Assembly (NCBI GenBank): GCA_963728965.1
Contig: CAVSMH010000008.1
Coordinates: 248,001 to 312,000, forward strand
Direction of reading: 5' to 3'
DNA from: DASQZT01 sp963728965
GTDB lineage: Bacteria; Acidobacteriota; Terriglobia; Bryobacterales; Bryobacteraceae
Length of the DNA stretch: 64,000 nt
Positions 16,557 through 23,588 of the stretch are shown one piece after another (within the stretch, counting starts at the first letter, position 1; each line of letters starts with the position of its first letter). The position numbers and the translations under genes were made by a program. The notes below the pieces were generated by a model. That model had not been told where the DNA came from, ran no database searches, and saw only the letters and a program-made list of their open reading frames with translations.

Positions 16557-18959
16557 TCAGACCGGAGGCGCCGGGCAATTGGGGAGGCGGCGTCCGATTT
16601 CGTCCAGAAGCTCCGGTTCGCGGTCGATGGCGATCGAGATCTGGAGCCAGAAGAGCGGCACGGGAGCCAGCAGGTGGTCCCAATCGTCGCCCAGGTTCGC
16701 GGTGTCCTTTTCGGTGGTGACCAGGGCATCCGCGCCGGCAGCGGCCGCCTGATGCGCGATGCGGCGCAATTCGTGCGGCCGGTAGCGGTGGTGATCTTCG
16801 AACGGCAACCAATCGACGAGCGTCACCGGAAGGCTCTCGAGGGTGTGGCGGAACGAGGCCGGGTTGCCGAGGCCGCAAAAGCCGGCGGCGCGGGAAAACG
16901 GCGGGGCTTCGGGCGGGTACACCGCGCCGGAACGGTGATCGACCCAACGGCGGGGGGAGACGCTGGCATGAAACACCGGCGCGCGCGGGTTGAAGCGCCG
17001 CACCACGCTCTCGATGGCGGCCGAAATGCCGGTCAGATCGGCGCGGGTGATCAGGACGATGTCCGCGCGAGCGATGCCCTCCAGCGGTTCGCGCAGACGG
17101 CCGAGGGGAAACACGGCACCACCGCCGAACGGGTTGAGCGCGTCGATCAACACTAGATCGATATCGCGGGCCAGGCGGACGTGCTGGAAGCCATCATCGA
17201 GCAGCACCACGTCCACCGCGAACTGGCGGCAGAGGAGCGAGCCGACGGCGAAACGATCGGCGCCGATGCCGACCGGAGCCAGGCCCGAGCGGACGAACAT
17301 CTGCGGCTCGTCGCCGGTGAGTTCGGGGCGGGTTTTGGCGCCTGGAGCGAGGACCACGAATTTTTCGTGGGAGGTGCGGCCGTAGCCGCGGGTGAGGATG
17401 CCGGGATGGCGTTGGCGGGCACGGAAGGCTTCCGCCAGCCGGAGCACGCATGGCGTTTTGCCGGTGCCGCCCATGGTGAGATTGCCGATGCTCACCACCG
17501 GAACGTCCAGCCGGCGGCGGGCTGCCAGGCCGCGGCGGAGCCTGCGCCGCGCGCCGGCTTCCCACAATCGGGAGAGGACTCGCCGCACCACGAACCCGGG
17601 CATGGCGGGGCAATAGTCAGGGATGCCGGAATCGTACCAGCGGCGCACCTCTTGGATGGCGCGGCCGGTGGCGCCGCGGCGTGCCTGGGCGCAGGCCCGC
17701 GCCCGCCGGCCGATTTCCCGCGCCAAGGCGGGATCGTCGAGGAGGCGCTCGAGCGCCGGGGCAAGCCCGGCCGGCTCGGCGATTTCGACCGACGCGTGGG
17801 CGTCGTGGAACTCCCCGGCGATGGCGCGGAAATTCTCCATGTGCGGCCCCACGATGACGGGCTTGGCGAACAGGGCAGGCTCCAGCGGATTGTGCCCGCC
17901 GCGGCGGGCCAGCGTGCCGCCCATGAAGACGATCTCGGCGAACGCAAACAGACCGCTGAGTTCGCCCATCGTGTCGAGCAACAGCACCATCGGCAAGGCG
18001 GGCGCGGCGCCGGGCAGGGCCGTGCGGCGGACGAACGGAATGCCGGCGGCCTCCAGTTTGCGCGCCGCGCTGTCGAAGCGCTCCTGCCGGCGGGGGACGA
18101 GCACCAGGAGCAGGTCGCGATGCGCGGCGGTCAGGCGTTGGAACGTGTCGATGACGATATCGTCCTCATCGACGTCGGTCGAGTCGGCGGGCGGCATGGT
18201 GCTGGCCGCCACCCAGACGCGGACCGGGCGGAGCGATTCGAGGAGGCGCACTAGGGGAGAATCGGGGCTGGCGGGGTGGGCCTCGAAATCGTACTTGAAA
18301 TTGCCCATCACCGCCGTTCGCTCGGGCGCCGCGCCGAGCGCGAGATAACGGTCGCGGATTTCGGCGGTTTGGACCAGGATGCCGTCGGGCGCGGGAAGCA
18401 CCGCGCGGAAGAACCAGCGGAAGCGGAGGTAGCGAGGGTAGGCGACGTCCGAGATCCGGCCGTTGACGATGACGAGGGAAGCCGCGGTGCGTTTCACCTC
18501 CCGGAACAGGTTGGGCCAGATCTCGGTTTCGGCAATGGCCACCAGCGACGGCCGTAGGGTCCGTAACACGCGGCGCACGGCGAAGGCGTAATCCACCGGC
18601 ATATAGAATATGCCATCGGCGAGCGCGGAGAGCTTCTGGTCCGCCATGGCCCGCCCCGTGAGGGTGGAGGTCGAGACAAACAGGCGGGTGCGGGGGAGGT
18701 CGGCGCGCAGCCGGCCTAGGAATTGCACGCACGCCAGCACCTCCCCCACCGAAACTGCATGCAACCAGATGGCGCCGGAGCCGGTCTGTTTAAAGGAGCG
18801 GGGAAGAAATCCGAACCGTTGCGGCAGGGAATGCCAGTAGCGGCGGTCCTTGAGGCCGCGCGCCAGGAAATACAATAGCAGGACGGGCAGCCCAAACGCC
18901 TGAAGGGCCCGATAGAGGAAATAGATGCCTTTTGTTTTCAAACGTTTGGCTCTTTTCAT
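16557..18959 (-). CDS. Fused Kdo transferase and tetraacyldisaccharide 4'-kinase (WaaA-LpxK)
   Basis: One open frame of about 800 residues holds two enzymes of lipid A/Kdo assembly. Residues ~1-425 are a WaaA-type GT30 Kdo transferase: a membrane-anchoring N-terminus, IWLHAVSVGEVLA, AIAETEIWPNLF, and MGGTLARRGGHNPLEPA. Residues ~430-800 are an LpxK kinase with the P-loop GNLTMGGTGKT at 492-502, VLLDDGFQHVRLARDIDLV and the late FEDHHRY motif. LpxK phosphorylates the lipid A precursor and WaaA adds Kdo at the inner face of the cytoplasmic membrane. The start at 18959 is the most internal ATG before the hydrophobic anchor. It overlaps the 5' end of the divergent gene at 18925 by 35 bp. No frameshift or internal stop divides the halves. 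Confidence 0.93.
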   Translation of the reverse strand: MKRAKRLKTKGIYFLYRALQAFGLPVLLLYFLARGLKDRRYWHSLPQRFGFLPRSFKQTGSGAIWLHAVSVGEVLACVQFLGRLRADLPRTRLFVSTSTLTGRAMADQKLSALADGIFYMPVDYAFAVRRVLRTLRPSLVAIAETEIWPNLFREVKRTAASLVIVNGRISDVAYPRYLRFRWFFRAVLPAPDGILVQTAEIRDRYLALGAAPERTAVMGNFKYDFEAHPASPDSPLVRLLESLRPVRVWVAASTMPPADSTDVDEDDIVIDTFQRLTAAHRDLLLVLVPRRQERFDSAARKLEAAGIPFVRRTALPGAAPALPMVLLLDTMGELSGLFAFAEIVFMGGTLARRGGHNPLEPALFAKPVIVGPHMENFRAIAGEFHDAHASVEIAEPAGLAPALERLLDDPALAREIGRRARACAQARRGATGRAIQEVRRWYDSGIPDYCPAMPGFVVRRVLSRLWEAGARRRLRRGLAARRRLDVPVVSIGNLTMGGTGKTPCVLRLAEAFRARQRHPGILTRGYGRTSHEKFVVLAPGAKTRPELTGDEPQMFVRSGLAPVGIGADRFAVGSLLCRQFAVDVVLLDDGFQHVRLARDIDLVLIDALNPFGGGAVFPLGRLREPLEGIARADIVLITRADLTGISAAIESVVRRFNPRAPVFHASVSPRRWVDHRSGAVYPPEAPPFSRAAGFCGLGNPASFRHTLESLPVTLVDWLPFEDHHRYRPHELRRIAHQAAAAGADALVTTEKDTANLGDDWDHLLAPVPLFWLQISIAIDREPELLDEIGRRLPNCPAPPV

Positions 18960-19518
18960 GAGTATAGCCGCCGCGTTCGCGGCGGACAAGGGAGCGACGT
19001 TCAAGGCCGCGCCCGCGGCCAGCTATGCGCATCGCCAGAGCAACGACCAGGTGACGATTGCGGCCGAGCCGTACCTGTCGGACGAGAAGCAGAAGGCGGC
19101 GTTCGGCAAGCTGCGCCTCACCGACTGGGACGTGGTTCCAATGCTGATCGTGATTCAGAACGACAGCGGCAAGACGATCGCGCTGGATCGGATGAGGGTG
19201 CAATTCGTAGGCCCCAATCGGAAGGTGGTGGATGCCACGCCGGCGCGCGAGGTGAAGTTCCTGTACGGACCGCGCCGCCCGGGCGTGATCACCGGTCCCA
19301 AGGGGCCCGTGCCGTTGAAGCTGAAGAAGAATCCGCTGGACGTGTGGGAGGTGGAAGGCCGCGCGTTTTCCGCGGAGATGCTGCCGGCGGGACAGTCGGC
19401 ATTCGGATTCTACTACTTCCAGTCCACCATGCATGCGGACGCGAGCGTGCTGGTGGACGGGTTATCCGAAGCGGGCACCGGGAAACAACTGCTGTATTTC
19501 GAGATCCCGTTGCGATGA
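18925..19518 (+). CDS. Secreted protein of unknown function
   Basis: The 197-residue protein has a good signal peptide when started at 18925 (MPFVFKRLALFMSIAAAFAA). The rest looks like a beta-sandwich with WDVVPMLIVIQNDSGKTIAL and a C-terminal LLYFEIPLR, a pattern seen in secreted acidobacterial proteins. An inner ATG at 18958 would remove the charged n-region, so the earlier start is preferred. It is divergent from, and overlaps by 35 bp, the WaaA-LpxK gene. I do not recognise the family. Confidence 0.72.
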   Translation: MPFVFKRLALFMSIAAAFAADKGATFKAAPAASYAHRQSNDQVTIAAEPYLSDEKQKAAFGKLRLTDWDVVPMLIVIQNDSGKTIALDRMRVQFVGPNRKVVDATPAREVKFLYGPRRPGVITGPKGPVPLKLKKNPLDVWEVEGRAFSAEMLPAGQSAFGFYYFQSTMHADASVLVDGLSEAGTGKQLLYFEIPLR

Positions 19519-20053
19519 GGTGCGCCCGTCTTCTCGTTTCGCGGACAAGATCCTGCACGGGGGGCCGCGTACTCTCGGATTTCTGACGGGCGCGTCCGGC
19601 GTGGGTGCGCTGGCCGCGGCGGTGCTGCTGGCGCGGCGCAAGACGGTGGCGGGCCTGGGCATCTGGATCGTGTCTTCGGCCGCCCTGTTCGGCGCCGGCC
19701 TCGGCTTTGCGCTTTCCCATTGGCTGTCGCTGGCGATTTTGCCGTTCGCCGGATTCGGCATGATGCAGGAGATGGCGGCCACCAACACCATTCCTCAGAC
19801 CATCGTGGACGACGACAAGCGCGGCCGGGTGATGGCGTACTACGCCATGGCTTTCCAGGGCGTGGCGCCTTTCGGCAGCCTGCTTGCGGGGGAAGTGACC
19901 GACCGGATCGGCGCACCGGAAACCCTCGCCATCGGCGGGATTCTATGCATCGCGGGCGCGGCATGGTTCGCCAGCCGGCTCCCTTCGTTGCGGGAATTGG
20001 TGCGTCCGATTTACGTGCGCCTCGGCATTCTGCCGGAGCTGACGCCGCCCTGA
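19519..20053 (+). pseudogene. C-terminal remnant of an MFS (EntS-like) transporter
   Basis: This frame carries about 178 codons matching the C-terminal half of an MFS_3/EntS-type exporter: ADKILHGGPRTLGFLTGASG at its beginning, then MMQEMAATNTIPQTIVDDDK, RGRVMAYYAMAFQGVAPFGS, and the last helices. The family is normally around 400 residues, so the first six or so helices are missing. The homology begins directly after the stop of the upstream gene, and no sensible start codon or ribosome site precedes it. I read it as a deletion remnant. It could still be expressed from a GTG, but half a carrier is unlikely to transport. Confidence 0.7.
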
Positions 20054-20069
20054 GGTTTTTCGCGACGCC

Positions 20070-20855
20070 TCAGGGGTTCGGCACCCATCTTCCCACGCGC
20101 ACGTTGGGTCCGCGCGGCGCCCAGACCTCCGGGTCGGTCGGTCCGAACAGCGCCAGCACCGGGGTACCGACCGCCGCGGCGAGGTGGGTGATTCCCGAGT
20201 CGTTCCCGATGTAGAGGCGCGCGCGCGCCAGCCAGCACGCCAGCTCGTAGAGATCCGGGATCCGCACCGCGCCTTCGAGCGGCGGATCTTCCGGCCCGGC
20301 GCACCATCGCACCGGCATGAGGGGTCCCAGCCGCGCCGCCAACTGCTGAAATCTTTCGAGCGGCCAGTTCTTTCTGGCGCTGCCTGAGAAGGGGTGGATG
20401 ACCGCATAGTCCTCGCGCGGACCGGGGCAGGGAAGATGCGGAATGCCGTCGCTGGGACAATCGACCAGGGTACGAACCTGCGACAGGTAGAAATCGGTGG
20501 CATGGATCCGGGGGCCGCCGGCCCCAGGCAGTGCCGGAAAGAAGGTGAACGGCAGCCCCAGGGCTTTCACGAGGTCGCGAAACTCCGGGCGGTTGGCGCC
20601 ATACCACGACACAATCGAGTCGAACCCGCGCAGAGCGTCCATCAGTCCGGCCGGCGGTTCCGCGATGCCCAGCCAATCCAGACCCGTAGCGGGAATGGAC
20701 CGCGCGGGAGCAAACTGTACCAGGGGCACGTTGGCCGGTGCCGTCCACACCTCCAGCCCGCCCGCTTTCAGACACTCGAGGGCCAGACACTCGAGGGCCG
20801 GCAAGGCGACAATGAGGTCGCCAATGGCTCCGGGCCGGATCGCGAGGCGGCGCAT
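20070..20855 (-). CDS. Glycosyltransferase family 9 (heptosyltransferase-like)
   Basis: The 261-residue protein has the GT9 start RRLAIRPGAIGDLIVALPAL and the nucleotide-sugar site YIGNDSGITHLAAAVGTPVL followed by FGPTDPEVW. KNWPLERFQQLA marks the start of the C-terminal domain. GT9 enzymes add heptose or a related sugar to the LPS core; at 261 residues it is shorter than typical WaaC/WaaF (320-350). It is near the WaaA-LpxK gene, which fits envelope glycolipid synthesis, although an MFS remnant lies between. GATACT lies 8 nt before the ATG at 20855. A 15-bp tandem duplication (20771-20800) repeats the residues L-A-L-E-C near the N-terminus. Confidence 0.85.
   Translation of the reverse strand: MRRLAIRPGAIGDLIVALPALECLALECLKAGGLEVWTAPANVPLVQFAPARSIPATGLDWLGIAEPPAGLMDALRGFDSIVSWYGANRPEFRDLVKALGLPFTFFPALPGAGGPRIHATDFYLSQVRTLVDCPSDGIPHLPCPGPREDYAVIHPFSGSARKNWPLERFQQLAARLGPLMPVRWCAGPEDPPLEGAVRIPDLYELACWLARARLYIGNDSGITHLAAAVGTPVLALFGPTDPEVWAPRGPNVRVGRWVPNP
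20771..20800. repeat. 15-bp tandem duplication inside the GT9 gene
   Basis: The unit GACACTCGAGGGCCA occurs twice in a row; the second copy ends in GG instead of CA. It adds five residues in frame, just after the first glycine-rich loop. Confidence 0.75.
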
Positions 20856-20989
20856 GGTTTCCAGTATCCGACAACAGCTTGGCACTCGGATGTTTTATCC
20901 ACAGAAGATGCACCGCGACTGGTCTGTAACCTGATCGAAATGCAAGTGTTATTTTCTGTTGAAATAGGGGTGATTTCGCGCGCATCGCT

Positions 20990-21600
20990 CTTGACCAAAA
21001 ACCTCTTCCGGGGCATAGTGGAAGAGGTTCCAAGAGGTTTGAGGAACAGCGAGCCTCCGGAAACGTAGCGGCCCCGGAACGTTGATCCGTAGCCAGCATT
21101 ACTAGCAATAGAAATCGGCTGCGGGGAGCGAAGGGTGATCGGGCGAGTTCGGAAGGCGGGCCGTATGGTTTGGGAGTTCCGTTGAACGCGTTGATCCTGA
21201 GGGAGGTAAGAGTCCCGAAGGCGAGTGGAGACGGAAAGCGCAGGCCAGATAGCAGATTGTGGAAGCCGCAACGGGCCAGAAGCAATGAGGCCGCCGAAAG
21301 TCGGGGAGACCCGGACCGGTGGCGGAGCGGAACGGTCGAACGGGTGGCGGAAGCAATTTGCTGGGGAGCGAAGTAGCAGGCCGGGAACTTTGACCCCGGA
21401 ATGGTGGCTCCGCAAGGAGCAGCCGTTGCGGGCGAGTAAAAGGCCGTTACGAGCAACCGGTCCCGAGCGGGAGAGAGTTTGCGGCGAGTCTTGACGTATT
21501 GATCCGGCAGTCGCCCAAAGCGGCGGTCGGGGAGCGGAGAGGCGAATCGTCCGGCACTCTTGCTTGCAGTGTTCAGTGCCGTGTATGCCGGCGGTGGACA
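20990..21600 (+). ncRNA. Candidate large structured non-coding RNA, unidentified
   Basis: This ~600-bp stretch has no supportable gene. It is purine rich on the plus strand and dense in hairpins. AACCTCTTCC/GGAAGAGGTT (21000-21029) is a perfect 10-bp stem with a 10-nt loop. GCTCC-GCAA-GGAGC (21407-21420) has a GNRA tetraloop. CCGGG/CCCGG flanks 21380-21399, and CGGCAC/GTGCCG pairs near 21551-21580. GNRA and purine-rich single strands on the plus strand suggest that strand is transcribed. It did not match what I remember of tmRNA, RNase P, 6S or SRP RNA, nor a group II intron domain V. It might be an ORF-less intron remnant, an OMEGA-type guide RNA left from a lost IscB/TnpB, or a new class. 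Confidence 0.4.
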
Positions 21601-21615
21601 AGGCTGGGAATCAGG

Positions 21616-22338
21616 TCACTTGGAACCATTTTCTTTTGGGTCCCAGATAAATTCCCCCACTAGCGGCAGATGGTCGGACGCTACTAATGCCTTTCGCGTT
21701 CGGTGGAGCGCCAGCCGATCGAGCCGCAGCACCGGATCGTAGTAGATATGGTCCAGGTGGAGAAACGGCAGGACCCCGGGATAAGTCCGCGACCGGCGCA
21801 GATGGCGGCGGATGTCGGCGCTCTTCAGATGGGATCGCAACAGCCTCGTAGCCAGCCCGCGTGTCCACTCGTTGAAATCTCCCATTACGATGCGCGGCGC
21901 CTGAAGCGCCTCGTCACTGAGCAGTTCCGGGGCAATCAGCTTTCGACCCTGGTGGCGCCGCTCGATCAGGGCCGTGCCCAGGTGTACGTTGAACACGTGC
22001 AGCAGATCGCCGCCGTTCAGCGCCAGGTCGGCGCGCAGGCATCCGCGCTCTTCGCGCCCGCGCACGCTCAGATCGTAGTTGTGCATGGTGCGGATCGGAA
22101 ACCGGCTCAGCACGACGTTGCCATAGGCGTAGCCGTGGTGCTTGCGGGTTTCTCCCAGCACGAAATCCAGTCCGACGTCCGCGGAGATCGCTTCCGCCTG
22201 CTGATCGAGAACTTCCTGAAGGGCGATGACGTCGGCTGCCACTTCGAGCAGGACTCCGGCGATCCGCGCCGAGCTGACCCGCCCATCCAGCCCGCGGCAC
22301 TTATGCACGTTGTACGTCACTACGCGAAGCCGCATCAT
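21616..22338 (-). CDS. Endonuclease/exonuclease/phosphatase family protein
   Basis: The 240-residue protein has the EEP fold motifs in order: VVTYNVHKC (start), IALQEV (metal Glu), VFNVHLG, VMGDFNEW and the C-terminal VASDHLPLVGEF with the catalytic Asp-His. It has no signal peptide or membrane helix. The family includes DNA repair nucleases and phosphodiesterases/phosphatases; the exact substrate cannot be told. The start is one of two adjacent ATGs (22338 or 22335). It is convergent with the candidate structured RNA. Confidence 0.88.
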   Translation of the reverse strand: MMRLRVVTYNVHKCRGLDGRVSSARIAGVLLEVAADVIALQEVLDQQAEAISADVGLDFVLGETRKHHGYAYGNVVLSRFPIRTMHNYDLSVRGREERGCLRADLALNGGDLLHVFNVHLGTALIERRHQGRKLIAPELLSDEALQAPRIVMGDFNEWTRGLATRLLRSHLKSADIRRHLRRSRTYPGVLPFLHLDHIYYDPVLRLDRLALHRTRKALVASDHLPLVGEFIWDPKENGSK

Positions 22339-22451
22339 CGGCGCCCTGTCCCTAGTTTGAACCGCCGGACCAACCTCGGCGCAGACCCCGCGTGAAGAAA
22401 CCTACATTCCGAGCGACGTGGGCGCGGGCAATCACGACGCCCAAACCGGCG

Positions 22452-22614
22452 TCAGATCTTCAGGCCCACGACCTTGCGGGCGCCCAACTTGCGCATGCCC
22501 CATTTGCCGTAGCGTCCCGCCAGGATCCTCGCGTAGGGATTGGCTGGCCGGGAGCCCCACGGGCATTCGGTTCAGATGCCGGCGCAGCCGCTGATACCGA
22601 TTTTCGGATTCCAT
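22452..22614 (-). pseudogene. Short frameshifted gene remnant
   Basis: On the minus strand an ATG at 22614 opens a protein-like segment (MESENRYQRLRRHLNRMPVG) that loses its character after about 25 codons. A second frame then reads PYARILAGRYGKWGMRKLG and ends at a TGA at 22452. The two halves could be one small gene with a single frameshift or the fused ends of two genes after a deletion. The first part resembles the N-terminus of small acidobacterial iron-sulfur proteins as I remember them, but this is weak. The rest of 22339-22765 shows nothing else. Confidence 0.3.
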
Positions 22615-22765
22615 AGTCGATGAAGCAGACCGATCTTAGCTCCGGCGGGGCCGATTCGCCAGCACCGCGATCAACCGCGCGCCCGCGACTCCCGGTATGC
22701 CGCGGTTCAGCCGCCCGTGTTGCCAGCCGAATCGTACTGTGACACCATACAAAAGCGTTGGAACC

Positions 22766-23479
22766 ATGCGCCGCGACTACATCAAGTGGTACAGCCCGCC
22801 TTTACAAAAAGAGATGGAACTGCTGGCCTTCGGGGACCGCGGATTCCCCGCGGTGGTGTTCCCCACCCCGGCGGGCCGGTTCTACGAATATGAAGATCGC
22901 GGGATGATCGGCGCACTCGCCGCGAAGATCGACCGCGGCGAGCTTCAGGTGATCTGCGTCGATAGCGTCGACCAGGAATCCTGGTACGATCGCAGCAAGC
23001 CTCCAGCCGCCCGCGTGCTCCGGCAGAACGCATTCGACACCTATCTGGTCCGCGAACTCGCGCCGTTCGTGAACAATCGAACGAGCTGGCCGCAGTTCGC
23101 CACCACCGGTTGCAGCCTTGGCGGCTACCACGCCGTGAATTTCGCTCTGCGCCATCCGGACCTGGTGACCTATGCCGTCAGCATGTCCGGGGTGTTCGAT
23201 ATCCCCACGCTGTTTCTCAACGGCTATCACGACGACAATGCGTATCCCCATTCGCCGTTGGAGTATCTGCCCAACCTGAACGACGCGTGGTTTCTGGATC
23301 GTTTCCACCGCAACTACTACGTTCTGGCGGTCGGCCAAAGCGATCCTCACTTCGATGAGAACGTCCAGCTCGCCGACGAGTTCGGCTCACGGCAGATTCC
23401 GCACCTTCTGGATGTCTGGGAAGGCTCGAGCCACGATTGGCCTCGGTGGCACAGCATGGCCGTCAAATTCTTCGGTTGA
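22766..23479 (+). CDS. Esterase, alpha/beta hydrolase
   Basis: The 237-residue protein is an alpha/beta hydrolase of the esterase D/putative esterase type. The nucleophile elbow is GCSLGG with Ser117. The catalytic His is likely in GSSHDWPRW near the C-terminus, and the acid lies near GQSDPHFDEN. No signal peptide is present, so it is probably cytoplasmic. The start at 22766 is chosen because MRRDYIKWYSPPL begins the conserved domain; the upstream in-frame extension is not family-like. It is divergent from the EEP gene and convergent with the M13 peptidase. The substrate is unknown. Confidence 0.82.
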   Translation: MRRDYIKWYSPPLQKEMELLAFGDRGFPAVVFPTPAGRFYEYEDRGMIGALAAKIDRGELQVICVDSVDQESWYDRSKPPAARVLRQNAFDTYLVRELAPFVNNRTSWPQFATTGCSLGGYHAVNFALRHPDLVTYAVSMSGVFDIPTLFLNGYHDDNAYPHSPLEYLPNLNDAWFLDRFHRNYYVLAVGQSDPHFDENVQLADEFGSRQIPHLLDVWEGSSHDWPRWHSMAVKFFG

Positions 23480-23588
23480 GGACAAGCTGTACTCCATCCG
23501 GACGGGTTGCCACGGTCCGGCGGGCAGCGGCGGGGGTGGATGCGCCGAGACGAGTTTCCGGTCCCGGCGCGTGAGCCGCAGGACCGGC

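Noticed and set aside
21160..21186. GCCGTATGG resembling group II intron domain V
   Set aside because: The matching 3' arm and the GAAA-type loop at the right spacing are absent.
21199..21240. GGTAAGAGTCCC resembling the P11-P12 region of RNase P RNA
   Set aside because: No P4 core (GAGGAAAGTCC) or ACAGAAA-type 3' element is present nearby.
20768..21601. A 277-codon minus-strand frame over the candidate RNA
   Set aside because: No motif, Ser/Arg/Pro rich, and it continues antisense to the GT9 upstream region. It fits the complement of a purine-rich RNA.
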